NCBI GenBank assembly: GCA_964599885.1
Contig: CAZRHH010000020.1
Coordinates: 1-44,914, forward strand
Length of the DNA stretch: 44,914 nucleotides
Direction of reading: 5' to 3'
Origin: CAZRHH01 sp964599885
GTDB taxonomy: Bacteria; Chloroflexota; Dehalococcoidia; DSTF01; JACRBR01
Shown here: piece after piece, positions 6,864-14,769 of the stretch
Position numbering within the stretch: position 1 is the stretch's first letter
Layout: the number at the start of each line of letters is the position of its first letter
Translations under genes and position numbers: made by a program
The notes under the pieces: model-generated
Told to the model about the DNA's origin: nothing
What the model saw: the letters and a program-made list of their open reading frames with translations, nothing else
Databases searched by the model: none

Positions 6864-9644
6864 ATGGTCCTCCAGGCCGACCCCGAAGCCCGCAAGGCCG
6901 CCCACACGGCACTCACCGTCGAGCGCTTCTTTACGCGCACCGGTGATGATCCGTATCGCGACATCGAGTGGGAGTACCGCACCGCCACCATCGCCGACGA
7001 ATCCGGTAACGCGTTCTTCGAACAGAAGGACGTCGAGATCCCCGCGCCGTGGTCACAGACCGCAACGAATGTCGTCGTCTCGAAGTACTTCCGCGGCAAG
7101 ATCAACACGCCGGCGCGCGAACGCAGCGTCCGCCAGATGATCGGGCGCGTCGCCGATACGATCAGCGGTTGGGGGTTGAAGGACGCCTACTTCGAGTCCA
7201 CCGACGAAGCGCAGACGTTCCACGACGAACTGACGCACCTCCTCGTCCACCAAAAGATGGCGTTCAACAGCCCCGTCTGGTTCAACGTCGGCGTCGAAGA
7301 GAAGCCGCAGTGCTCGGCCTGCTTCATCCTCTCTGTCGATGACACGATGGAATCGATCATGGACTGGTGCAAGACCGAGGGCATGATCTTCAAAGGCGGC
7401 TCCGGGTCCGGCATCAACCTGTCCACGATCCGCTCCAGCGAGGAGACGCTTTCGGCCGGCGGCGCCGCCAGTGGCCCCATCTCCTTCATGCGCGGCGCCG
7501 ATAGCATCGCCGGCTCCATCAAGTCCGGCGGCAAGACCCGCCGGGCAGCGAAAATGGTCGTTTTGAACTCGGATCACCCGGATATCGAGGAGTTCATCGA
7601 GTGCAAGGCGAACGAGGAGCGGAAGGCCTACGCGCTCGGCGAGGCCGGCTGGGACATGTCCCTCAACGGCGACGCCTGGTCGTCGATCCAGTTCCAGAAC
7701 GCCAATAACTCCGTCCGCGTCACCGATGAGTTTATGGACGCCGCGACGACTGGCAAGCCCTGGGCGCTCAAGGCCGTCCTCGATGGCAGCACGGTCAAGA
7801 CCGTCGACGCCCGCGCGCTGCTGGACACGATCGCGGCCGCCGCCTGGGCGTGCGGCGATCCCGGCATGCAGTACGACACCACGGTCAACGAATGGCACAC
7901 GTGCGCCAACACCGCGCGCATCAACGCCAGCAACCCGTGCTCCGAATACATGCACATCGATAACTCGGCGTGCAACCTCGCCTCGCTGAACTTGATGAAG
8001 TTCATCGATGAAGACGGCACGTTCGATGTCGAGTCGTTCCGGCGCGCCGTCAGCGTCACGATCTGGGCGCAGGAGATCATCGTCGGCAACTCCAGCTACC
8101 CGACGCAGCAGATCGCCGAGAACACGATCGCCATGCGTCAGCTCGGTCTCGGCTATGCGAATCTTGGTGCGTTGCTGATGTCGCTCGGTCTGCCGTACGA
8201 CTCCGACGCCGGCCGCGCGTACGCCGCTGCGATCACCGCACTGATGACCGGACACGCGTACGCGACGTCCGCTGCGATCGCAAAACGCGTCGGACCGTTC
8301 GCGAAGTTCCACGAAAACCGCGCGCCGATGTTGCGCGTAGTTGCAAAACATCGTGATGCATCGCGTACAATGGACACGACGCTTGCGCCGGCGCTGATGA
8401 TCGACGCAGCACACAAAGCGTGGGACGATGCAGTTGAGCAGGGAACAACATTTGGTTTCCGAAACGCACAGGCATCAGTGCTCGCGCCGACAGGGACGAT
8501 CGCGTTCATGATGGACTGCGACACGACGGGCGTTGAGCCGGACATCGCGCTCGTGAAGTACAAGAAGCTCGTCGGCGGCGGCATGATCAAGATCGTCAAT
8601 CAGACCGTCCCCCGCGCGCTCCGCCGCCTCGGCTACGACGCGACGCAGATCTCCGCCATCGTCGACCACATCGACACCACCGGAACGATCGAAGGCGCAC
8701 CCGCGCTGCGCGACGAACATCTGCCGGTCTTCGACTGCGCCTTCAAGGCCGAAAACGGCGAGCGCTTCATCCACCACATGGGCCACATCAAGATGATGGG
8801 CGCCACCCAGCCCTTCATCTCCGGCGCCATCTCCAAGACAGTCAACCTGCCCAACGAGGCGACGATTGCCGACGTGGCGGACACCTACGTCGAAGCCTGG
8901 CGACACGGCATCAAGGCCATCGCCATTTACCGCGACGGCTCCAAGATGGTGCAGCCGCTCTCGACATCCAACACGGCCGCGGCGACCGAGGCGGCGCCCG
9001 TCGTCTCTGAAGCAGGGCAGCCGATCCGCCGCAAGATGGGCGACACCCGTGCCTCGCTGACCCACAAGTTCAGCATCGAGGGCCACGACGGCTACATCAC
9101 GGTCGGGCTCTACGACGACAACACGCCGGGCGAGATCTTCCTCTCGATGGCCAAGCAAGGTTCCACCGTCAGCGGCCTGATGGAGGCGTTCGGCCGGGCG
9201 ATCTCGTACGCCCTCCAGTACGGCGTGCCGCTGCCGGACCTCGTGCGCAACTTCAGCCACATGCGGTTCGAGCCCATGGGCCGCACCGAGAACCGCGACA
9301 TTCCCGTCGCGCAGAGCATCATCGATTACGTCTTCCGCTGGCTCGCCAGCCGCTACATGTCGCCGCAAGAGGCGTATGAAGTGGGCGTCATGACGCCGGA
9401 GATTAAGGCGGCGCTCGCCGCGGGTCAGTACCCGCTGCCGATCGAGGGATCGATCGCCACAAGCGCCGCATCCACCAGCGAGCCGCACTCGTCCTCGGAC
9501 GAGAGCGTGCCGCAGATCTACCGCGCGCCGCGCGCGAACGGGCACGCCGATGCGCCCGCCTGCGCGAGCTGCGGCTGGATCATGATCAGGTCGGGGACGT
9601 GCTACCGCTGTGAAAACTGCGGTAGCACGAGTGGCTGCTCCTAG
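6864..9644 (+). CDS. nrdJ: Adenosylcobalamin-dependent (class II) ribonucleoside-diphosphate reductase
   Basis: NrdJ makes deoxyribonucleotides with a B12-generated thiyl radical and works with or without oxygen. The chosen ATG at 6864 follows GGAAAGGA; 27 upstream codons in the frame have no homology-like character. 926 residues, normal for the family. Visible are the first redox Cys (CSACFILSVDDTMES, about residue 147), the active-site block NPCSEYMHIDNSACNLAS (about residue 357), the finger-like segment APTGTIAFMMDCDTTG (about 540), a TSCPD-type domain near residue 730 (MGDTRASLTHKF onward), and a C-terminal zinc-ribbon tail with CASCGW, CYRCENCG and a final CS that carries the reducing cysteines. 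Codons between about 8260 and 8500 end in A/T far more often than in the rest of the gene, which may mark a recombined segment. Confidence 0.96.
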   Translation: MVLQADPEARKAAHTALTVERFFTRTGDDPYRDIEWEYRTATIADESGNAFFEQKDVEIPAPWSQTATNVVVSKYFRGKINTPARERSVRQMIGRVADTISGWGLKDAYFESTDEAQTFHDELTHLLVHQKMAFNSPVWFNVGVEEKPQCSACFILSVDDTMESIMDWCKTEGMIFKGGSGSGINLSTIRSSEETLSAGGAASGPISFMRGADSIAGSIKSGGKTRRAAKMVVLNSDHPDIEEFIECKANEERKAYALGEAGWDMSLNGDAWSSIQFQNANNSVRVTDEFMDAATTGKPWALKAVLDGSTVKTVDARALLDTIAAAAWACGDPGMQYDTTVNEWHTCANTARINASNPCSEYMHIDNSACNLASLNLMKFIDEDGTFDVESFRRAVSVTIWAQEIIVGNSSYPTQQIAENTIAMRQLGLGYANLGALLMSLGLPYDSDAGRAYAAAITALMTGHAYATSAAIAKRVGPFAKFHENRAPMLRVVAKHRDASRTMDTTLAPALMIDAAHKAWDDAVEQGTTFGFRNAQASVLAPTGTIAFMMDCDTTGVEPDIALVKYKKLVGGGMIKIVNQTVPRALRRLGYDATQISAIVDHIDTTGTIEGAPALRDEHLPVFDCAFKAENGERFIHHMGHIKMMGATQPFISGAISKTVNLPNEATIADVADTYVEAWRHGIKAIAIYRDGSKMVQPLSTSNTAAATEAAPVVSEAGQPIRRKMGDTRASLTHKFSIEGHDGYITVGLYDDNTPGEIFLSMAKQGSTVSGLMEAFGRAISYALQYGVPLPDLVRNFSHMRFEPMGRTENRDIPVAQSIIDYVFRWLASRYMSPQEAYEVGVMTPEIKAALAAGQYPLPIEGSIATSAASTSEPHSSSDESVPQIYRAPRANGHADAPACASCGWIMIRSGTCYRCENCGSTSGCS

Positions 9645-9687
9645 ACGGTAGGGGCACGAAGTCAAGGAAGACAGGAGGCAGGAAAGC

Positions 9688-10002
9688 ATGGCTGTATCCG
9701 CGAAGAGACCGGCCGCCAAGAGGCCGGCAGCCAAGAAGAAGACGGCGGCCCGCAAGACCGCCGCCAAGAGGCCAGCGGCCCGGAAGACCGCCGCAAAGCG
9801 GCCAGCCGCCCGCAAGACCACCGCAAAGCGGCCAGCCGCCAAGAAGAAGACGGCTGCCAAGCGGCCAGCCGCTCGCAAGACGGCTGCTCGCAAGACGACG
9901 GCGCGGAAGCCGGCCAAGGCCGCTGCCGCGAAGTCGCGCACGACCGCTCGCAAGCCCGCCCGTCGCAAGACGGCAGCTCGCAAGCCGGCCGCAAAGAAGT
10001 AG
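9688..10002 (+). CDS. Histone H1-like Lys/Ala-rich DNA-binding protein
   Basis: A 104-residue protein made almost entirely of Ala, Lys, Arg, Pro and Thr in short repeats such as AAKRPAARKT, like the C-terminal tails of eukaryotic H1, chlamydial HctB and bacterial nucleoid tails. There is no folded domain. A strong AGGAGG precedes the ATG. It probably binds DNA or RNA electrostatically and helps compact the nucleoid. The DNA repeats create a long open frame on the opposite strand (Leu/Arg/Ala-rich), which is an artefact. The terminator-like hairpin right after the stop suggests a single-gene unit. Confidence 0.85.
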   Translation: MAVSAKRPAAKRPAAKKKTAARKTAAKRPAARKTAAKRPAARKTTAKRPAAKKKTAAKRPAARKTAARKTTARKPAKAAAAKSRTTARKPARRKTAARKPAAKK

Positions 10003-10008
10003 GCGCGT

Positions 10009-10038
10009 CGGGTGGCAACATTCCCCGGTTGCCACCCG
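10009..10038 (+). terminator. Hairpin after the H1-like gene
   Basis: An 11-bp perfect stem, CGGGTGGCAAC (10009-10019) with GTTGCCACCCG (10028-10038), with an 8-nt loop, begins 7 nt after the stop codon. No T-tract follows, so it may act as an RNA-stabilising 3' end or need Rho. Confidence 0.55.
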
Positions 10039-10126
10039 AACGCCTCTCTCCGCCATCCGGCGCAGCGGCCGCAGGCGTTCCGCGGCCCCAGTTCACGTCC
10101 TTCGCACAGCAACCAAGTGAGGAGCC

Positions 10127-10279
10127 ATGCCCTTCTTCATCGCCGTCGTCCTGCTCCTGGCCCTGTCCTCGGCCTATCTGCTTCACCAGTTCTGGAGTAA
10201 GACGCTCGTCCGCCACGATCTCGCGGCCCACACCCACGAAACCGATAGCGATCACACTGACGCCTTGAGAGCCGCCTGA
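10127..10279 (+). CDS. Small single-span membrane protein
   Basis: A 50-residue ORF starting at an ATG preceded by GAGGAG at good spacing. It begins MPFFIAVVLLLALSSAYLL, a clear transmembrane helix at residues 2-19, followed by a His/Asp-rich cytosolic or periplasmic tail (HETDSDHTD). Codon usage is GC3-rich like neighbouring genes. No homologue is recognised. The strong ribosome binding site and hydrophobic pattern support it as real. Confidence 0.55.
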   Translation: MPFFIAVVLLLALSSAYLLHQFWSKTLVRHDLAAHTHETDSDHTDALRAA

Positions 10280-10369
10280 CGCGGGCGCTTTTTCGGCCCG
10301 ATCCGAAAAATCCACATAAGCAACCCCCCATCCGTTTCATCGCTGGCGTACTATCGCAGCTAGCAATTA

Positions 10370-10438
10370 CCCCGCCGAAGGATGGCGGCGTCCATAGCAG
10401 GGACGCTCCCCGCCGCCCCCTTCGGCGGGGTGCTTTTT
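10370..10438 (+). terminator. Long rho-independent terminator-like hairpin
   Basis: CCCCGCCGAAGG (10370-10381) pairs with CCTTCGGCGGGG (10419-10430), followed by TGCTTTTT. The interior also pairs (GGCGG with CCGCC, and CGTCC with GGACG), giving one extended rod of about 60 nt. It may end the small membrane-protein transcript or form the 3' end of a short RNA. Confidence 0.7.
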
Positions 10439-10517
10439 CAGCAATGGAACCCTAAACCCGAATGATCCCAATCCCCAATCGCTAATCCCCAACGCACCAT
10501 TGCGGCATACTTGCCGC

Positions 10518-11636
10518 ATGAAGATCCTTGCCATCGATATGGGCACCGGCACGCAGGACATCCTCGTCTTCGACTCGAGAGGCCCGGTCGAAAACAGCAT
10601 CAAGATGGTCATGCCCAGCGCGACGCAAATCGCCGCCGGGCGCATCCGTCGCGCGACGGCGGCGAAGCGGTCGGTGCTGCTCACCGGCGTCATCCAGGGA
10701 GGCGGGCCGTGTCATTGGGCGCTCGCGGATCATCTAGAGTCCGGCGCAACGGCCTACGCAACGCCCGAAGCCGCGCAGACCTTCGACGACGACCTCTCGC
10801 AAGTCGAGGCGATGGGCGTCCGCATCGTCGGCGACGACGAAGCGCGCGTTCTCGACGGCGTCGACCACATTGAACTGCGCGACCTCGATCTCGGTGCCAT
10901 CCGCACAGCGCTCGCTGCGTTCGATGTTTCGCCGCACTTTGATGGCCTGGCGCTCGGCTGCCTCGACCACGGCGCGTCGCCGCCCGGCTACTCCGACCGC
11001 CTCTTCCGCTTCGACCACCTCAAACGCGTCGTCAGCGGTCACAACGACCTGATCGCCTTCGCCATGCTTCCCGACGAGATCCCCGAGTATCTCACGCGCG
11101 CGCGCACGATGATCGACTCCGCACGCCGCGAGGATCCCGGAACGCCGCTCGTATTCCTCGATACGGGCCCCGCCGCCGCGCTCGGTGCACTGCAGGATCC
11201 GCAGGTCGCGGACAGCGAAGTACGCCTCGTGCTGAATCTCGGCAACATGCACGCGCTGGCGTTCCACCTGGAAGGCACGCGCATCGTCAGCCTGTACGAA
11301 CATCACACCGGCGAGATGACGCGGGCGCGGATCGAAGACTTCACCGAGCGCCTCATCGCCGGCACTCTCGCGCACGAAGACGTGTTCAACTCGAAGGGAC
11401 ACGGGGTGTTCTACGCAGGCGCCGGCACGACGGCCGCCGCGAACGGCGTCACCGCGCCGTCGGTTCTCGCCGTCACCGGCCCGCAGCGTGGCAAGATCCG
11501 CGGCGGCCGGCTCCAGCCGTACTTTGCCACGCCGCACGGCGACATGATGATCAGCGGCTGCTTTGGCCTCGTCCGCGCGTTCGCGGCGAAGCACCCCCAG
11601 CACCGCGACGAGATCGACGCCGCCCTGGCCGTCTGA
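10518..11636 (+). CDS. DUF1786 family protein (ASKHA-type ATPase fold)
   Basis: A 372-residue protein of the DUF1786 family, sometimes labelled pyruvate-formate-lyase-activating-like although no radical-SAM motif is present. It opens with MKILAIDMGTGTQDILVF, a phosphate-1 loop like those of sugar kinases, Hsp70 and actin; a second glycine-rich acidic block (VFLDTGPAAALGAL) and GAGTTAAANG near the C-terminus support an ASKHA fold. The ATG at 10518 lies 6 nt after CATACT and has no ribosome binding site, so the mRNA may be leaderless; a TTG six codons upstream is less likely. The biochemical role of the family is unknown. Confidence 0.85.
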   Translation: MKILAIDMGTGTQDILVFDSRGPVENSIKMVMPSATQIAAGRIRRATAAKRSVLLTGVIQGGGPCHWALADHLESGATAYATPEAAQTFDDDLSQVEAMGVRIVGDDEARVLDGVDHIELRDLDLGAIRTALAAFDVSPHFDGLALGCLDHGASPPGYSDRLFRFDHLKRVVSGHNDLIAFAMLPDEIPEYLTRARTMIDSARREDPGTPLVFLDTGPAAALGALQDPQVADSEVRLVLNLGNMHALAFHLEGTRIVSLYEHHTGEMTRARIEDFTERLIAGTLAHEDVFNSKGHGVFYAGAGTTAAANGVTAPSVLAVTGPQRGKIRGGRLQPYFATPHGDMMISGCFGLVRAFAAKHPQHRDEIDAALAV

Positions 11637-11647
11637 GGTACGATACG

Positions 11648-11987
11648 GGCACGAGCACGCAGACCGACTTCATTCACCCGAACCTGCACGTATCGCACGA
11701 GCAGCTCGCCGCGCCTGTGCGAGAAGTGGAAGATAATCGACTTCGAGCTCTTCGGCTCGGTTCTCCGTGAAGACTTCGCCCCGGACAGCGACGTAGACGT
11801 GATGCTCACGTTCGCGCCGGATTCCCACACATCGCTATTCGACATCGTGACGATCGGCGATGAGCTCGAGGCATTGTTCGGGCGACACGTGGACATCGCC
11901 GAACGCGGGGCGGTGGAAGAGAGCAAAAACTACATCATTCGACGAAGGATCCTCGGCTCGGCAGAGCGGATTTATGCAGCCGGGTAG
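11648..11987 (+). pseudogene. Broken MNT-type nucleotidyltransferase (MntA-like antitoxin)
   Basis: The peptide FELFGSVLREDF...SDVDVMLTF is the GS-x10-DxD signature of minimal nucleotidyltransferases; the end (SKNYIIRRRILGSAERIYAAG) fits the family. The expected N-terminus (FIHPNLHVSHEQLAA) is in another frame, with a one-base shift near 11712-11718, and no start codon is left before it. The protein partners HepT toxins, which it inactivates by adding AMP. The HepT gene that follows is also broken. A -10-like TACGAT precedes it at 11639-11644. Single-base assembly errors are an alternative to real decay. Confidence 0.8.
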
Positions 11988-11995
11988 CGATCGCG

Positions 11996-12341
11996 ATGTT
12001 AGGCCTATTACTGAACATGCTCATTGCTGCCGAACAGGCAGCGGGTTTTGTTGAGAACGTGGCGTTCGACTCGTTCGCAAGCGACCCCAAGCTTCAGCTC
12101 GCGCTGGGCATGCTCTTGCAAATCATCGGCGAAAACCCGAAGGGGCTTTCGCCGGAAACGGCAGCCAGTTACCGAAAATTCCCTGGCCCAAGGTCATTGG
12201 AATGCGGCACCGGATAGCGCACGACTATATGAACGTCGATATCGAGCGCGTCTGGGACACGTGCAGGACGACCTTCCCGTTCTCATCGCTGCTCTCGAAC
12301 CGCTCATCCCGCCTGACGACGAATCACCGCGAGCACCCTAA
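11996..12341 (+). pseudogene. Broken HepT-like (DUF86) RNase toxin
   Basis: The three frames together give a complete HepT: LLNMLIAAEQAAGFVENV, then LALGMLLQIIGE, then the catalytic RHRIAHDYMN (the RX4-6H motif), then LPVLIAALEPLIPP. One base is missing near 12172-12176 (before the conserved PWPKVIGMRHRIAHDY) and another near 12263 (WDTC/WDTVQDD), so a full toxin cannot be made. It follows the MNT pseudogene by 8 bp, the usual order for this toxin-antitoxin pair. Its 3' end overlaps the end of the convergent acyl-CoA synthetase gene by 4 bp. Confidence 0.8.
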
Positions 12342-13762
12342 CCGCCGTCCCACCCCGCGTGATACGCCACGAACCGCGCCACCGCGCTCGCCGCACGATC
12401 GACGCTTGGGTACACCGCGAGCTGTGCATCCGTAAGCCGCTGCAGCCCGCCGGAGACAGCGCGCCACTTCGTCTCGTCCGGCGAATCCGCCACGCCCAGC
12501 ACAAACGCCAGCGGCTTCGGCGACTTCACGCCGATCGCCGCGAACCGGTCGACGAGATGCGCCATCCGTTCGATCGCGTCGGGCCGCCCCAGCACCCAGT
12601 CCTCGCCGACGTTCGCGATCAGCGCGTCGAACGCGGGGCTCTCCAGCATCATCTCCAGCACCCGCGCGCCCGACACGCCACTGCCCGCCAGGATCGACTG
12701 ATCGACCGGATTGTCGACCCAGTCCGCGAGTTGCGGCGCTTTCTCGCGCAGCATCGCGCGGATGCCATCCGGCAGCTTCGGCACGTGCAGGCCCGCCTCC
12801 TCGCAGACATCCGCCGACTGCACCGCGCGCCCGCCGCCACCACCGACGACGCCGACGTTGCGCCCGCTACGCGGCCGCAGAAACGCGAACGCCACCAGCA
12901 TGTCCAGCAAATCGTCGAACGTGGCGACCTCTACGGCGCCCGCCTGCCGCAGCACGGCGCTCCAGATCTGCCGCTGACCGGCGAGCGCCGCCGTGTGCGA
13001 CGCCGCGGTCCTCGACCCCGCGCCCGTTCGCCCGCCTTTCAGGATCACCACTGGCTTCGCCGCCGCGCACTTACGCAGCGCAGCGAACAATCGCCGGCCG
13101 TCTCCGGTGCCTTCGATATACGCGCCGACCACGGTCGTCGCGTCATCGGCCGCGAGAAAGTCGAGGAAGTCTGCCTCCGTCAGGTCGAGCGCGTTGCCGT
13201 AACTGACGACCTTGCTGAAGCGCAGACCCCGGGCCGCGCCGTGCAGCATCAGCTCGACCGAGTTATTGCCGCTCTGCGAGATGAACGCGACGCCGCCGGG
13301 CGTCTTCGGCAGATCCGGCCGAAACGACAACCCCGTCGCCGAATCGAACACCCCCATGCAGTTCGGGCCGATGATCCGCACGCCGGCGTCGGCGGCGCGC
13401 TGCTTCACGTCACGCTCCAGCGCCGCCGCGGCCGCATCGCCCGTCTCGCTGAATCGTCCGGTAAAGAGGTGCAGCGCCGTCGCGCCCTTAGCTTGGCACT
13501 CGCCGATCAGGTCCAGCACGAACTCTGCCGGAATGCATGAAATGACGAGATCGACGTTGTCCGGCACCGCCGTCAGGGACGGATACGCCGTCAGGCCCAT
13601 GATTTCCGGCGCGCGCGGGTTAATCGGGTAGATCGGCCCCTTGAAGCCCGCTTCGACGATCGCTTTCACGTAGTCGTGGCCCGGGCTATCGACATTCGGG
13701 GACGCACCGACGACGGCGACGCTTCGCGGTGTGAATACCGACGCTGGCAGCGGTTCCACCAT
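12338..13762 (-). CDS. ADP-forming acyl-CoA synthetase, alpha-type subunit (CoA-binding plus ligase domains)
   Basis: 474 residues, related to the alpha subunit of ADP-forming acetyl-CoA synthetase and succinyl-CoA synthetase. The N-terminal CoA-binding Rossmann domain begins SVAVVGASPNVDSPG (about residue 14); the GPNCMGVFD block follows at about 144; a phosphohistidine-type site is visible as SRTAASHTAALAG (about 252). The start at 13762 is preceded by GGGGGAGG; 58 upstream in-frame codons are rejected. No beta (ATP-grasp) domain is fused or adjacent, so the partner must be elsewhere or the protein acts differently. A hairpin (13794-13814) lies in its 5' leader. Likely role: acyl-CoA/acid interconversion with ATP formation. 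Confidence 0.85.
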   Translation of the reverse strand: MVEPLPASVFTPRSVAVVGASPNVDSPGHDYVKAIVEAGFKGPIYPINPRAPEIMGLTAYPSLTAVPDNVDLVISCIPAEFVLDLIGECQAKGATALHLFTGRFSETGDAAAAALERDVKQRAADAGVRIIGPNCMGVFDSATGLSFRPDLPKTPGGVAFISQSGNNSVELMLHGAARGLRFSKVVSYGNALDLTEADFLDFLAADDATTVVGAYIEGTGDGRRLFAALRKCAAAKPVVILKGGRTGAGSRTAASHTAALAGQRQIWSAVLRQAGAVEVATFDDLLDMLVAFAFLRPRSGRNVGVVGGGGGRAVQSADVCEEAGLHVPKLPDGIRAMLREKAPQLADWVDNPVDQSILAGSGVSGARVLEMMLESPAFDALIANVGEDWVLGRPDAIERMAHLVDRFAAIGVKSPKPLAFVLGVADSPDETKWRAVSGGLQRLTDAQLAVYPSVDRAASAVARFVAYHAGWDGG

Positions 13763-14046
13763 CGAGCCTCCCCCTGATGTTGACGGCGGGAGTCTACGGG
13801 AGCGCCCCCCGTAGGGGAAATTCAGTGCGGCGCCGCCAGCGATCCCGTACCAGCGGCGGCCAACACCCCAACGTCCAACGAGGTATTCGCCGGAGCGGGT
13901 GCGCGCACCTACATTCCTGCCCCGGGATGCCGACATAGATATGGGAGCCCAGCATCAGCTGAGGCCACGCATGCGCGCGCACCTCGGCGGAAGCGAACGG
14001 CAAGGACGCGGGCGGACGCCAACGAGCGCGCATGGATGGAGGCCAC
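13763..14046. other. Divergent intergenic region with palindromes
   Basis: Between divergent genes. It holds the inverted repeat CTACGGG/CCCGTAG (13794-13814) in the acyl-CoA synthetase leader and the 12-bp palindrome GGTGCGCGCACC (13898-13909), directly followed by a -10-like TACATT (13910-13915) that could serve the arlH-like gene with a leader of about 125 nt. No convincing -35 was found. No gene is seen. Confidence 0.4.
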
Positions 14047-14760
14047 ATGGCAGAGGTCGAGGAAGGCAGACGGGTCGTCTCGACCGGCAGCGCCGAGATC
14101 GACAAGAAGCTCGGCGGCGGCATTCCCGAGGGATCGCTGATCCTCATCGAAGGGTCATCGAACGCCGGCAAGAGCGTGGTGACCCAGCAGCTCATCCACG
14201 GTGCGCTCAACAGCGGCTTTCGCTGCGTGCTCTATACGACCGAGAACACCGCGCGCAGCCTCTTCCGCCAGATGTCGAGCTTGAGCCTGGACGTGACCGA
14301 CTTCTATCTCCTCGGCGCGCTCAACGTGTACCCCGTCCCTGCGGCGATGACGCCTGACGCCGCCGAGGTGGCATTCACGAAAATGCTGCAGCACTTCGGC
14401 AGGCTGCAGGGCAGATTCGACGTCATCTTCGTCGATGCGCTTACGTCCTTCGTGTCACAGGTGCCAGAGTCGCACACACTGGCGTTTCTCACTGGCGTGA
14501 AGGACTTCGTCGATCAGAACATGACCGTCTTCTTCACGATGCACTCGCACGCCTTCGAAGAGGCGATGTTTATGCGCATCCGCTCGCTCTGCGATGCCCA
14601 CCTGCGCCTGCGAACCGAAGAGATGCGCGACCAACTGATGAAGGTGCTGGAAGTCGCCAAGGTGCGCGGCGCCGAGAAGACCACCGGTAACATCGTCAGC
14701 TTCGATGTCGAGCCTGGGCTCGGCATGCGCATCATCCCCGTGTCGAGCGCGAAGGCGTAG
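14047..14760 (+). CDS. Archaeal-type ArlH (FlaH)-like RecA/KaiC-fold ATPase
   Basis: 237 residues, RecA-superfamily ATP-binding protein like ArlH (FlaH) of the archaellum motor, a regulator that docks on ArlI. Walker A is GSSNAGKS (about residue 37) and Walker B is VIFVDALTSF (about 130); the opening (STGSAEIDKKLGGGIPEGSLILIEG) is typical of KaiC/RadA/ArlH domains. The ATG at 14047 has GGAGG 6 nt upstream; the ATG at 14032 is less well placed. The ArlI-like gene starts 9 bp after the stop, and this gene pair is what points to ArlH rather than a generic RAD55-like ATPase. No ArlJ platform, archaellin or ArlC/D/E gene is present in the window. Confidence 0.85.
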   Translation: MAEVEEGRRVVSTGSAEIDKKLGGGIPEGSLILIEGSSNAGKSVVTQQLIHGALNSGFRCVLYTTENTARSLFRQMSSLSLDVTDFYLLGALNVYPVPAAMTPDAAEVAFTKMLQHFGRLQGRFDVIFVDALTSFVSQVPESHTLAFLTGVKDFVDQNMTVFFTMHSHAFEEAMFMRIRSLCDAHLRLRTEEMRDQLMKVLEVAKVRGAEKTTGNIVSFDVEPGLGMRIIPVSSAKA

Positions 14761-14769
14761 CGAGGGCGC

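Noticed and set aside
7053..8414. 453-residue minus-strand open frame inside nrdJ
   Set aside because: Antisense to a highly conserved gene and Asp/Arg/Val/Gly-rich, as expected for the reverse of GC-rich codons.
8475..10112. 545-residue minus-strand open frame
   Set aside because: It is the antisense of nrdJ and of the Ala/Lys repeats; the Leu/Arg/Ala repeats and lack of a ribosome binding site show that it is a shadow.
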